DNA of 64,000 nucleotides. Source: Gammaproteobacteria bacterium (lineage in GTDB: Bacteria; Pseudomonadota; Gammaproteobacteria; Steroidobacterales; Foliamicaceae). The stretch lies in NCBI GenBank assembly GCA_026708965.1, contig JAPOTY010000009.1:42951-106950 (forward strand), written 5' to 3'. How positions within the stretch are numbered: position 1 is the stretch's first letter; every line of letters starts with the position of its first letter. Under the pieces are notes generated by a model, which ran no database searches, had not been told where the DNA came from, and saw only the letters and a program-made list of their open reading frames with translations. The position numbers and the translations under genes are program-made. Shown one piece after another: positions 47,182 through 56,379 of the stretch.

Positions 47182-47391
47182 ATGAGAAAAACCAGCGTTG
47201 ACATTGACGAACGCCTTGTTGAACAAGCCAAAGCGCTGCTCGGCACCCTATCGATCAAGGAAACAATCAACGTGGCCTTGCAGGAAATTGTCCGCATGGA
47301 TATGCGCCGCCAGGAAATCCGGGCGCTGGCGCGAATGGACGGGCTTGACCTCGCCGATGCGAAAGCAATGGCCAAGGCTTGGCGGTCCTGA
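47182..47391 (+). CDS. vapB: VapB-family antitoxin
   Basis: 69 residues. 'RKTSVDIDERLVEQAKALLGTLSIKETINVALQEIVR' is the RHH-like DNA-binding N-terminus of VapB family antitoxins (DUF2191 type). The C-terminal 'LARMDGLDLADAKAMAKAWRS' is the toxin-binding tail. The PIN toxin follows 22 nt later. It is transcribed divergently from the SbcD-like gene. Confidence 0.88.
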   Translation: MRKTSVDIDERLVEQAKALLGTLSIKETINVALQEIVRMDMRRQEIRALARMDGLDLADAKAMAKAWRS

Positions 47392-47413
47392 TTCAGCATC
47401 AAGGCTTGCGGCC

Positions 47414-47821
47414 ATGCCCTGCCTGATTGACAAAAGCGCCTTGGCGCGGATGCAGCATCCTCGTGTTCGGGCCCGCGTGGCACCGATAATCGAAGCGGGC
47501 GAAGCGGCGACTTGCGCGATCGTCGATCTTGAAGTGCTATTTTCCGCCCGCAGCCACGATGACCATTCACGCGCGCGAATGCGGCGGAAACTTGCGTACC
47601 GCCGCATCGAGTTGAGCGAAGCAATATTCGAGCGCGCCATCGAAGTTCAGGGCTTGCTGGCCCGCCGCAGACTCCACCGCCTGCCGCTACCGGATCTCAT
47701 CATTGCGGCAGCAGCCGAAAGCGAGGGCATGGCCGTGCTTCATTACGATGCTGATTTCGACACGATAGCGGGCGTGACAAAGCAGGTGACAGAGTGGGTG
47801 GCGCCCCGGGGCACGCTGTAA
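47414..47821 (+). CDS. vapC: PIN-domain RNase toxin
   Basis: 135 residues from the ATG at 47414. It shows 'CLIDKSALARM' (first Asp), 'CAIVDLEVLFSAR' (Glu), 'LPLPDLIIAAAAE' (Asp) and 'HYDADFDTIA' (Asp), the four acidic residues of an intact PIN active site. It is an endoribonuclease that usually cuts tRNA or rRNA. It is paired with the upstream antitoxin. Confidence 0.9.
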   Translation: MPCLIDKSALARMQHPRVRARVAPIIEAGEAATCAIVDLEVLFSARSHDDHSRARMRRKLAYRRIELSEAIFERAIEVQGLLARRRLHRLPLPDLIIAAAAESEGMAVLHYDADFDTIAGVTKQVTEWVAPRGTL

Positions 47822-47865
47822 CCGGAATCCACTTCCAGTGCAGAGGCTGGCTTGCGGGCCGGCCC

Positions 47866-48576
47866 TCATGCGAACAGCGCGGGGTCGAGTTCGCGCCAGC
47901 GGCCGCGGGGGAGGTCGCGCGGCAGGCGCGCCGGACCGTAGCGAATGCGGATAAGGCGGCTCACGGCGTAGCCTTGGGCGCTCCATAATCGCCGCACAAC
48001 GCGGTGGCGGCCTTCGCTCAGCACGGCGCGGTACCAGCGGTTGGCGCCGCTGCCGCCCTGTTCGGCGAGCGAATCGAAACGCGCCGGCCCGTCGTCCAGC
48101 ATCACGCCGCCCGTCAGGCGCTGCAAAACCGCAGCGCCTGGCTGGCCCAGCACCCGCACCAGGTACTCACGCTCGATGCCGAACGACGGATGCATCAGGC
48201 GGTGCGCCAGTTGCCCGTCGGTGGTGAGCAGCAGCAGGCCGCTGGAGTTCAGATCGAGCCGGCCCACAGCCACCCAGCGCTGGCCTTGCAAACGCGGCAA
48301 GGCGGCGAAAACCGTTGGATGCCCGCCCCGGCGGTCGCGCGTGACCAGTTCGCCCTCGGGCTTGTTGTAGGCGATCACCCGGACGGCGGCGGACGCGGCT
48401 GAAGGGCGAACCGGCAGCGGCCGCCCATCCAGCCGAAACCGCTCGCCGCCGGCCACGCGCAACCCGGGAACCGCCGCGCGACCGTTTACAGTGAGCCGGC
48501 CGGCGGCGATCCAGCCCTCCACTTTGCGCCGCGAGGCGACTCCGGCATCGGCCAGATATTTCTGAACCCGAATCAA
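47866..48576 (-). CDS. rluB: 23S rRNA pseudouridine synthase
   Basis: 236 residues. The S4-like N-terminus 'RVQKYLADAGVASRRKVEGWI' precedes the catalytic motif 'VGRLDLNSSGLLLLTTDG' (Asp) and 'GIEREYLVRV'. It modifies uridine 2605-type positions of 23S rRNA. It overlaps scpB by ATGA, a common rluB-scpB arrangement. The C-terminal extension of E. coli RluB is absent. Confidence 0.92.
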   Translation of the reverse strand: MIRVQKYLADAGVASRRKVEGWIAAGRLTVNGRAAVPGLRVAGGERFRLDGRPLPVRPSAASAAVRVIAYNKPEGELVTRDRRGGHPTVFAALPRLQGQRWVAVGRLDLNSSGLLLLTTDGQLAHRLMHPSFGIEREYLVRVLGQPGAAVLQRLTGGVMLDDGPARFDSLAEQGGSGANRWYRAVLSEGRHRVVRRLWSAQGYAVSRLIRIRYGPARLPRDLPRGRWRELDPALFA

Positions 48577-49226
48577 TCTCGGGCCGGATTGGGGCCGGCC
48601 GATTCCGCCGTTTCGTCGAACAGCCCGGCGCCCTGCTCCGCGGCGATGCCGGCAGGAAACCCCTGCGCGCCGCCCGGCGGTTTAGCGTGCGGCGCATCCT
48701 CGGCCGAGCCGAATTCTCCCGACGACGGCAGCTCGTCGAGCCGCTTGAGACCGAAGTAATCCATGAAGTCGCGGGTGGTTCCATACAAGGCAGGCCGGCC
48801 CGGTGTTTCCCGATGGCCCACCACTTCGATCCAGTTGCGCTCCATGAGCGTTCGCATAATGTGCCCGCTCAGGCGCACGCCCCGCAGCTCCTCGATTTCG
48901 GCCCGCGTGATCGGCTGCCGGTAGGCGATGGCGGCGAGGCTCTCAAGCAGCGCGCGGGAAAATTTCGGCGGACGGAATTTCTCCAAGCGCGCCAGCCGCT
49001 CCGCCGCGGCGCTGCCGGTTTGAACACGCCAGCCGCCGGCCACCTCCGCCAGTTGGATTTCCCGGCCGGCATAGTCGCGCTCCAGCTCGCCCAGGGCCTG
49101 GCGCACATCGCCTTCGCCAATTTCCTCCAGCGGGTCGAACAGAGCCAGCAACTGGGTCATGCTCAATGGATGCCCGGCGCCAAGCAGCGCCGCCTCCACC
49201 AGGTTCCGCGTGTCGGCGGCAGTCAT
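48573..49226 (-). CDS. scpB: Segregation and condensation protein B
   Basis: 217 residues with two winged-helix domains: 'LLGAGHPLSMTQLLALFD' and 'LESLAAIAYRQPITRAEIEELRGV', followed by 'LYGTTRDFMDYFGLKRLDELP'. It is a kleisin partner of SMC in chromosome organisation. The C-terminal 45 residues are low-complexity. It is ATGA-coupled to scpA upstream and rluB downstream. Confidence 0.92.
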   Translation of the reverse strand: MTAADTRNLVEAALLGAGHPLSMTQLLALFDPLEEIGEGDVRQALGELERDYAGREIQLAEVAGGWRVQTGSAAAERLARLEKFRPPKFSRALLESLAAIAYRQPITRAEIEELRGVRLSGHIMRTLMERNWIEVVGHRETPGRPALYGTTRDFMDYFGLKRLDELPSSGEFGSAEDAPHAKPPGGAQGFPAGIAAEQGAGLFDETAESAGPNPARD

Positions 49227-50113
49227 TTCAGCGAGGCCTCCCGGGCGCTGGCGGAGGTGACATAGATGGGCGCATAAGGCCCGTTCTGAACCGCCTGCAC
49301 CCCCTTGTCGCGAACCAGCTCCAATAAAGCCGAAAACGTTACGGCGGCGCCCATGCGGCCCTCGCGGGCAGGAAACAGATCCGTAAACTCGGTAAAGTCC
49401 CGACCGGACACCTGCTTGAGAATATCCGCCATCCGTTCACGAGTCGATAGTTGCTCGGTCTGAACCGCCCACCCCACATGGAAACGGACGCGCTCAACAA
49501 TCCGGGCATAGGCCAGAACCAGCTCGTTGAGCGTGGCTTGCGGTAATTCGCAGGGTTGGCGCTGTTCGGGCGCTTCGGCCGAGGCATGCAAAGCATCCCG
49601 CTCCAAGCGGGGCATTTCGTCCAGCGAAGAAGCCAGCTGCTTGAGACGCTCGTACTCCAGCAGCCGCTGGAACAACTGCGCGCGCGGGTCCGCCTCGTCA
49701 TCATCCTCAAGCGGCAGCTGGGGCACCAGCATGCGCGATTTGATCTCCGCCAGAGTCGCGGCCATGACAAGGTATTCACCGGCCAGTTCAAGCTGCATTT
49801 CCCGCATCAGCTCGATGTATTGCGCATACTGCTCGCAGATCTCGGTGATCGGCACTTCCATGATGTCCAAGTCATGCCGGCGAATCAGGTACAGCAACAG
49901 GTCGAGAGGCCCCTCGAAGGACTGCAGGAACACCCTGAGGGCCTCCGGAGGGATGAAGAGGTCGGCCGGCGCCTCCACGTACGGCTCGCCGGACACGATG
50001 GCCAACTCCGCCGCCGCGGCGGAAGCGGGCTGCTCAATGAATTCCCGTTCTTCAGCCATCGCGGCGCTCCCCTCCGGAAAAGGAAACATCTCCGCGCCAG
50101 CGGGCGCGGGCAC
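49223..50113 (-). CDS. scpA: Segregation and condensation protein A
   Basis: 296 residues from a GTG at 50113; an internal ATG (residue 19) could be the true start. The kleisin N-terminus is 'FEGPLDLLLYLIRRHDLDIMEVPITEI', followed by 'EYLVMAATLAEIKSRMLVPQ'. It links the SMC heads. It is the first gene of the scpA-scpB-rluB operon. Confidence 0.92.
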   Translation of the reverse strand: MPAPAGAEMFPFPEGSAAMAEEREFIEQPASAAAAELAIVSGEPYVEAPADLFIPPEALRVFLQSFEGPLDLLLYLIRRHDLDIMEVPITEICEQYAQYIELMREMQLELAGEYLVMAATLAEIKSRMLVPQLPLEDDDEADPRAQLFQRLLEYERLKQLASSLDEMPRLERDALHASAEAPEQRQPCELPQATLNELVLAYARIVERVRFHVGWAVQTEQLSTRERMADILKQVSGRDFTEFTDLFPAREGRMGAAVTFSALLELVRDKGVQAVQNGPYAPIYVTSASAREASLK

Positions 50114-50146
50114 GATGCCCTCGTTCGTCGCGTTGAAGAAAAGCGG

Positions 50147-51205
50147 CTAGCATCGGTTGGACTCTACTACTATTTTAGGAAACACGCTGCGCGCGCCGCG
50201 CGCCCGGCCGGCCAGACGCGCGGCCACGGCGCGGGAGAGCGCCCGGTAATGGCCGCCTGAATCCGGCTCGCCCGGCGCCGCCAGCCGCCCATCGTCGGTG
50301 GCGGCGCGCACGCCCGCCGAAAGCGGCAGCTGCGCCAGAAGCGGCAAGTCGAACTCCCCGGCCAGCCGCGCGCCGCCGCCGGCGCCAAACAGCGGCTCGC
50401 TGTGGCCGCACTGCGGGCACTCATGGGCGCTCATATTCTCCACCACGCCGAGCACCGGCACTTTGACTTTGCCGAACATGGCGATCCCCTTGCGCGCGTC
50501 GGCCACCGCCAGTTCCTGCGGGGTGGTCACCACCACCGCGCCCGCCACCGGCACGCGCTGCGACAGCGTCAGTTGAATATCGCCGGTGCCGGGCGGCATA
50601 TCGACGATCAGATAATCGAGGTCCTTCCAGCGCGTCTGGCCGAGCAGCTGCATGAGCGCCTGCGTCACCATAGGGCCGCGCCACACCACCGGGCTGCGCG
50701 TATCGACCAGAAAGCCGATGGAGCTGGCCTGCAGGCCATGAGCGCGCAGCGGCTCGAAGCTCTTGCCGTCGGCGCTGCGCGGCCGCTCGCCCTCCAGGCC
50801 CAGCATTCGCGGCACGCTGGGACCGTAGATATCGGCATCGAGAATGCCCGCGCGCGCCCCATCCATGGCCAAACCCGCCGCCAGATTGGCCGCCACCGTC
50901 GATTTGCCCACGCCGCCCTTGGCCGAAGCCACCGCCACGATATTCTTGACGGCCTCCAGCCTTTGCACTTGCGGCTGCACCGCGTGCGCGGCAATATCCG
51001 TTCGCACGACAACCTGCTCCACGCCGGTTTGCTCCTGCACAGCCGCGCTCAGTTGCCCCGCGAAACCCGCGCAGGGGAAGCCCACCGTGATCTCGGCACC
51101 CTGACCGCGGCGCGACAGGCGCACACGCGCGCCGGCCTCGCCGAGAGTCAGCCCGCCGAACGGCGCTTCCACGGCCAGAATAGATTTTTCGAGGTTCGCC
51201 GGCAT
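50147..51205 (-). CDS. mrp: Mrp/ApbC iron-sulfur cluster carrier ATPase
   Basis: 352 residues. The deviant Walker A is 'SAKGGVGKSTVAANLA' (about 94-109), with 'DADIYGPSVPRMLG', 'DMPPGTGDIQLTLSQ' and the cluster-binding 'ECPQCGH' (C-x-x-C). It carries [4Fe-4S] clusters to apoproteins; several iron-sulfur proteins are encoded in this window. The N-terminal DUF59-like part is partly degenerate. Confidence 0.92.
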   Translation of the reverse strand: MPANLEKSILAVEAPFGGLTLGEAGARVRLSRRGQGAEITVGFPCAGFAGQLSAAVQEQTGVEQVVVRTDIAAHAVQPQVQRLEAVKNIVAVASAKGGVGKSTVAANLAAGLAMDGARAGILDADIYGPSVPRMLGLEGERPRSADGKSFEPLRAHGLQASSIGFLVDTRSPVVWRGPMVTQALMQLLGQTRWKDLDYLIVDMPPGTGDIQLTLSQRVPVAGAVVVTTPQELAVADARKGIAMFGKVKVPVLGVVENMSAHECPQCGHSEPLFGAGGGARLAGEFDLPLLAQLPLSAGVRAATDDGRLAAPGEPDSGGHYRALSRAVAARLAGRARGARSVFPKIVVESNRC

Positions 51206-51321
51206 CCGGGTTCCAAAAGCCTAGGCCGAATTTTATGCGCGCTGAAAGACAGGCTCCGGCCCGCTGCGCCGACACGCCCCCCTGGAAGCGGCTAAACTGA
51301 TTCCTTTGCGGGCGGACGGCA

Positions 51322-52725
51322 ATGAACCAGCCGGAAAAACAAACTTCCGACCAAGGACTTCGCACGGACTCTTCCGGCCAAGCGGTTGCAACCAGCCTGC
51401 GGGTCAATTTCGGCACGGGCGCCCTGGGCATGGCGATCGTGCTCAATACGCTGGGGGGCATCCTGGCGCCGTTCATGACCAATTTCCTCGGCATCAGCGC
51501 CAGCGCAGCGGCCGCCCTGATCCTGGCGTCCAAGCTCTACGACATGGTGACCGACCCGCTGATGGGCGTGATCAGCGACCGAACCAGAACCCGCTGGGGG
51601 CGACGCAGGCCGTACCTGCTGCTGGGCGGCGTGCTCACGGCGGCCGGCTTTGCGCTGATCTTCAATCCGCCGGCATTCGACAACAGCGCCTTTTTGGGCG
51701 CCTGGGTGCTCGGCGCGCTGCTGCTCACCTACACCGGCTACACGCTGTTCAACGTGCCTTTTCTGGCCATGCCCGCCGAAATGACCACCCACTACCATGC
51801 GCGCACCTCGCTGATGTCCTGGCGCACCCTTTTCATCAATATCGGCGCGCTCATCGCCGTGTTTTCATACGCCCTGGTGGAATGGCTGGGCAACGACCGC
51901 GCGGCGCATGGCGTGATGGGCCTCATCTACGCCATGCTGATTGCCGGCGGCTCGATCTACTGCTTCTTCGGCTTGGCATCCGCCCGCCAGACCACTGCGG
52001 CAAGCGCGGCAAAGCGACCTTCAATCGGGCGGCAGATCAGCACCATCATCGAGAACCGGCCGCTGATGAACCTGCTGGGCGCCAAGCTCTGCCAGTTGCT
52101 GGGCCTAGCCTCGGCCAGCGCGGCGGGCGTTTACTTCAAGGTCGTGATCCTCAAGATGAGCTACACGCTCACGAGCGTATTCCTGTTCGTGAACATCGGC
52201 GTGATCCTAGCAGCCATTCCGCTATGGAACCGCGTATCGCGCAAGTACGGGAAACGCTCCGCCTACATGGTCGCGACAGCCTGCTTCGCGCTGACCACCT
52301 CCACTTGGCTGCTGGCCACGGCGGCCGATCCGCTGGAGTACATTTTCGTCCGCGCCGTGTTCCTCGGCTTCTTCGCCAGCGGCGTCATCATCCTAGGCGC
52401 CGCGCTATTGCCGGACGCGGTGGAATACGACTACATCCGAACCGGAATGCGGCGCGAGGCCACCATGTCCGCGTTCTACGCCACGGTGGAGAAACTCGCG
52501 TTCGCCGCCGGCCCCGCCCTGGCGCTGTGGCTGCTCAGCGCTTTCGGCTACCAATCGGGCACCGAAGGCATGCAGATCGAACAGCCCGACAGCGCCATTA
52601 CCGCCATTTACGTGAGCGCGGGCCTAGCCCCGGCATTGCTCTACGGCTTGAGCCTCATCTTCCTGTCCCGTTACGACCTGACGGAAGAAAAACTAAAGGC
52701 CGCGCGGGACAGCGCCTCGCCTTAG
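51322..52725 (+). CDS. GPH-family (MelB-like) sugar/cation symporter
   Basis: 467 residues, about 12 membrane segments. The motif 'KLYDMVTDPLMGVISDRTRTRWGRRRPYLL' is the GPH/MFS_2 signature. Relatives import glycosides or glucuronides with cations. No glycosidase gene is adjacent, so the substrate is unknown. Its 3' end overlaps the end of bolA by 4 nt in a convergent arrangement. Confidence 0.88.
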   Translation: MNQPEKQTSDQGLRTDSSGQAVATSLRVNFGTGALGMAIVLNTLGGILAPFMTNFLGISASAAAALILASKLYDMVTDPLMGVISDRTRTRWGRRRPYLLLGGVLTAAGFALIFNPPAFDNSAFLGAWVLGALLLTYTGYTLFNVPFLAMPAEMTTHYHARTSLMSWRTLFINIGALIAVFSYALVEWLGNDRAAHGVMGLIYAMLIAGGSIYCFFGLASARQTTAASAAKRPSIGRQISTIIENRPLMNLLGAKLCQLLGLASASAAGVYFKVVILKMSYTLTSVFLFVNIGVILAAIPLWNRVSRKYGKRSAYMVATACFALTTSTWLLATAADPLEYIFVRAVFLGFFASGVIILGAALLPDAVEYDYIRTGMRREATMSAFYATVEKLAFAAGPALALWLLSAFGYQSGTEGMQIEQPDSAITAIYVSAGLAPALLYGLSLIFLSRYDLTEEKLKAARDSASP

Positions 52726-52997
52726 CTTTGCTCGCCTGGAGCCAAGGCAGTGATGGCCAGCGCATGAATCGGCCCCTGCATCATGTCGTCGAGCGCAGCA
52801 TAAACAAGGCGGTGGCGTGCCAGCGGCGCATGGCCGCGAAACCGCTCGGCCACGATGCGAACCGAAAAATGCCCGCCGCCTTCGCGGGCGCCTACATGCC
52901 CGATGTGCAGGTGCGAGTCGTCCTGCACCTCGACCTCGCAAGGCGCCAATGCCTCCAGAAGCCGGGCGCGGATCAGGGACGGGCGATCAGCGGTCAC
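52722..52997 (-). CDS. bolA: BolA family protein
   Basis: 91 residues from a GTG at 52997 overlapping the yciB stop (GTGA). The BolA motif 'DDSHLHIGHVGAREGGGHFSVRIVAERFRG' and 'RHRLVYAALDDMM' are visible. It works with monothiol glutaredoxins in iron-sulfur or stress regulation. The yciB-bolA order is common in proteobacteria. Confidence 0.92.
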   Translation of the reverse strand: MTADRPSLIRARLLEALAPCEVEVQDDSHLHIGHVGAREGGGHFSVRIVAERFRGHAPLARHRLVYAALDDMMQGPIHALAITALAPGEQS

Positions 52998-53551
52998 TTG
53001 CTTTCTGCCGTCTTCAATGACCGCACCAACCACAGGCCCTGCAAAAGGCCGAAAACCAGCGTCAGCCCGGTCAGTCCGAACAGCTTGAAGTACACCCAGG
53101 CGGACTCGCTGAACGTGTAGGCCACCCAGATATTGAGCGCGCCCATGGCCGCGAGAAAGATCGCCCACGCCCAGTCCAGCACGGATGCCGCGCGGGCCGG
53201 CAGCGACGCGAATCCTTCCGCCTGCGAGGCCAGAAGCGCATGCACCACGCCCTTGCGCTTCCACGCCCTCGCGCCAAGCAGGCCCAAGCTCATGGCCCCG
53301 TAAAGCACGGTGGGCTTCCACTTGATGAACAGCGGATCGTTGAGCGCCACCGTGAGCGTGCCGAACACCAGCACCAGCCCCGCCGAGGCCAGCGTGACCG
53401 GCTTCGGCTTGTAGGCGCCGCCGATCAGCCATTGCGCTCCAACCTGCAAAACCACCGCGCCCATGAGCACCCAAACGGCCGGGATCAGCCCCCACAGCAG
53501 ATAGGCCGCGAGAAACGGCGCGAGAAAGAAAAAATCCAGAAGAACCTGCAC
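52994..53551 (-). CDS. yciB: Inner-membrane septation protein YciB/IspZ
   Basis: 185 residues with about five membrane segments. The start 'LLDFFFLAPFLAAYLLWG' and 'NDPLFIKWKPTVLYGAMSLGLL' are diagnostic. It is an inner-membrane protein linked to cell-envelope synthesis and division. It is coupled to bolA. Confidence 0.93.
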   Translation of the reverse strand: MQVLLDFFFLAPFLAAYLLWGLIPAVWVLMGAVVLQVGAQWLIGGAYKPKPVTLASAGLVLVFGTLTVALNDPLFIKWKPTVLYGAMSLGLLGARAWKRKGVVHALLASQAEGFASLPARAASVLDWAWAIFLAAMGALNIWVAYTFSESAWVYFKLFGLTGLTLVFGLLQGLWLVRSLKTAESK

Positions 53552-53695
53552 GGCGGCGGCAATGATATGGCAAGCAGGTCATCGTCGTTCGACCGGGCTG
53601 GCCATAGCCAGCGTGAGCGGCGGCTTATAATAATCCGCGCCCGCCAAAGCCAGCGTCCCTTCGCCCGCCGCCGATACCGCCTGAGGAATCAAACC

Positions 53696-54694
53696 ATGTC
53701 GAAACTCGCAGTGTGGAGCATTGAGGAGGGTCTCGGCGACAACGGCTCCGAGTTGGCGGAGCCAAAGAGAGTCGGGCGGTCCAGCGTCGGATTGGAGAAG
53801 CACCTCGAAGACTGGATCGTCAAGGACGCATCGCTGATAGGCGAAGGATTGACTCTCGTAGGACGGCAAGTCTCCATTCACGACGGACGGCTTGATTTGC
53901 TCGCTATCGATTCGAAGGACCGCTGGATAGTGATCGAAGTGAAACCAGACGCACTTGGATCCGGTGCCTTGATGCAGGCGCTTTACTACGCCTCATCGCT
54001 TGCCTGCCTCAGCGCAGAAGAATTGCTGGCGAAGCTGCAAGATAAAAACAGACTCGACAAGTTCGTCAACTCGAAAGAGCTTTCCGAGAAACTCCAGCAG
54101 CATCTGGACAACGAAGTTGAACCAAGAGAGATCGCCTTGATGGTCGTCGGCGCAGGCATCACCGATGGCCTGCACCGGACCAACGAGTTTCTCGCACGGT
54201 TCGATATCCCCATCGAGATCGTCAGCTTCGAGGTTTTCAAGCCTGAAAACGGTGCCAAGCTTTTGATCCGCGAGGTGTTCGAGAAGCCAGACGAGCCGGC
54301 TCCTGAAAAACCCAAGCTCACCGTTGAGGCGATCAAGAGCCGGGCTGTTGAGATTGGCGTCGTCGAGCCATTTAACCGCTTTATCGAAATGTTCAAAGAG
54401 GCCGGCCTGGCTGTGCAACCGCAAAGAGCGTCGGTCAGGATCGCGCCACCGCAAAAACGCACTCGATATCTGGCGTACGCACGACCTTGGACCCACGCAA
54501 ATGGCGCTGGACTTTGGATCTCAGTGGGCGGCAAGCAGTTAGTCGAGTTCTTCCCTAAAAAAATAAACGAACAGCAAGCCGATGCGATCAACTGCGACGG
54601 CTACTTTACTGGGGAGGAGCTTTGCGGACGGCTTGATCAGATCGAGGCTTTCCTCAAAGAGCACTTTCCGAAAGCTGACAATGATTCTGGCTAG
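53696..54694 (+). CDS. NucS-like (DUF91) endonuclease domain protein
   Basis: 332 residues from the ATG at 53696. The nuclease core is 'GRLDLLAIDSKDRWIVIEVKPD' (D-x(n)-E-x-K), preceded by 'LEKHLEDWIVKDASLIGEGLTLVGRQVS', both typical of the DUF91/NucS family. NucS cuts mismatched or branched DNA in archaea and actinobacteria; lone bacterial homologues like this have unknown roles. The gene is less GC-rich than its neighbours, which suggests transfer. Confidence 0.8.
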   Translation: MSKLAVWSIEEGLGDNGSELAEPKRVGRSSVGLEKHLEDWIVKDASLIGEGLTLVGRQVSIHDGRLDLLAIDSKDRWIVIEVKPDALGSGALMQALYYASSLACLSAEELLAKLQDKNRLDKFVNSKELSEKLQQHLDNEVEPREIALMVVGAGITDGLHRTNEFLARFDIPIEIVSFEVFKPENGAKLLIREVFEKPDEPAPEKPKLTVEAIKSRAVEIGVVEPFNRFIEMFKEAGLAVQPQRASVRIAPPQKRTRYLAYARPWTHANGAGLWISVGGKQLVEFFPKKINEQQADAINCDGYFTGEELCGRLDQIEAFLKEHFPKADNDSG

Positions 54695-54906
54695 CCAAAT
54701 AATCTGGCTGAATCAGGCAGGCGGAGAAAGCTAATGGCTTAATGGGCGCTTCAGGACGAAGAAAACCAACCGGAACGAGGCGGCCCGCCAGGACGAAGCA
54801 ACACCTCCGTCACACCCGGCAGCAGGGATTCACGAAGATCAGTTCCACCAGTTCCCGGGAGTAGATTTTCGGCAGCTTCTCTCGACCGGCTGCATATAAT
54901 GCGCGG

Positions 54907-56379
54907 ATGCTGAATTTCTTCCAGCATCCGCGGGGGCTTGTCACCCTGTTCTTCACCGAGATGTGGGAGCGCATGAGCTACTACGGCATGCGCGCGCTGC
55001 TGGTGCTGTTCATGGTCGATCAAGTGCAGCGGGGCGGCATGGGCCTGACCGACGAAATCGCCACCGCCATCTACGGCGTCTATACGGCCGCCGTTTACCT
55101 CGTCGCCCTGCCGGGCGGCTGGATGGCGGACCGGCTGCTAGGCGGGCAGCGGGCTGTTTGGGCGGGCGGCATCATCATCATGTGCGGGCATTTCGTGCTT
55201 GCCGTTCCCAGCGTCGCGGCCTTCTATCTGGGGTTGATCCTGGTGGTGCTGGGCACCGGCTTGCTGAAACCCAATATCAGCGCGCTGGTGGGCCAGCTCT
55301 ACGCGCCCAACGATCCGCGCCGCGACGGCGGCTTCACGCTTTATTACCTGGGCATCAACGTGGGCGCCTTCATCGGCCCGCTGGTGTGCGGCTGGCTGGC
55401 CGACTACAACTGGCATTACGGATTCGCCGCGGCCGGCGTGGGCATGCTCTTCGGCCTGGTCCAGTTCCACTACACCCGTAAATACTTGGGCGAGGCGGGC
55501 GCCCGCCCTGAATCCGCCGCTTCCGCCGCCTATCGCAGGAGGGTATGGCTGGGCGTGGCGGCGGCCCTTGCGGCGCTGGCGGCTGTTTACGCCGGCGCGC
55601 TGGGCGGCGCCATCGAGCTGAACGCGCGCGCGATCGCGGAAGCGAGCGCCGTGGTGATCGTGGCCGTGGCGGCGATCTATTTCCTTTGCCTGCTGTTGTT
55701 CGGAGGGCTTGCTCGCGACGAGCGCCTGCGCGTTTTTGGCATCATCGTCCTGTTCTTCGGCGCCGCCATGTTCTGGGCCGGCTTCGAGCAATCCGGCTCG
55801 TCGCTCAACCTGTTCGCCGAGCGCTACACGATCCGCGAGTTCGGCTCGTTCAGCTTCCCGGCCGAGTGGTTCCAATCGCTCAACCCCTTCTTCATCATTG
55901 TTTTAGGGCCATTGTTCGCGATGCTGTGGACGGCCTTGGCGCGACGCAACCTCGATCCCTCCACGCCGCTTAAATTCGCCTTCGGGCTTATCCAGCTGGG
56001 GCTGGGCTTCCTCGTGATGATCGGCGCCGCCACGCTGGTGGCCGAGGGCAACCCGGTGCTGCCCACCTGGCTGTTCTTCACCTATTTGCTGCACACCACC
56101 GGCGAGCTTTGCCTAAGCCCGGTGGGCCTTTCCGCCGTCACGCGGCTGGCGCCGAAAAAATACGTGGGCCAGATGATGGGCATCTGGTTTTTGGGCGCAT
56201 CGCTGGGCAGCCTGATCGCCGGCCTGATCGCCGGCGAATTCGATCCCGAGGCGCTCAGCGACATGCCCGGCCTCTACTGGCAGATCGTGCTGACCACGGT
56301 GGGCAGCGGCTTGATCCTAGCGGTTTTCCTCAAACCTTTTAAGAAATGCATGACCCCTGCGGAGGAACAAGAAAAGTGA
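54907..56379 (+). CDS. POT/PTR2 family proton-coupled peptide transporter
   Basis: 490 residues, about 14 membrane segments. The proton-coupling motif E18-M-W-E21-R22 in 'FTEMWERMSYYGMRALLVLF' and 'LVVLGTGLLKPNISALVGQLY' are diagnostic. It imports di- and tripeptides with protons. Its stop overlaps the GTG start of the M2 peptidase, so transporter and peptidase are translated together. Confidence 0.93.
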   Translation: MLNFFQHPRGLVTLFFTEMWERMSYYGMRALLVLFMVDQVQRGGMGLTDEIATAIYGVYTAAVYLVALPGGWMADRLLGGQRAVWAGGIIIMCGHFVLAVPSVAAFYLGLILVVLGTGLLKPNISALVGQLYAPNDPRRDGGFTLYYLGINVGAFIGPLVCGWLADYNWHYGFAAAGVGMLFGLVQFHYTRKYLGEAGARPESAASAAYRRRVWLGVAAALAALAAVYAGALGGAIELNARAIAEASAVVIVAVAAIYFLCLLLFGGLARDERLRVFGIIVLFFGAAMFWAGFEQSGSSLNLFAERYTIREFGSFSFPAEWFQSLNPFFIIVLGPLFAMLWTALARRNLDPSTPLKFAFGLIQLGLGFLVMIGAATLVAEGNPVLPTWLFFTYLLHTTGELCLSPVGLSAVTRLAPKKYVGQMMGIWFLGASLGSLIAGLIAGEFDPEALSDMPGLYWQIVLTTVGSGLILAVFLKPFKKCMTPAEEQEK

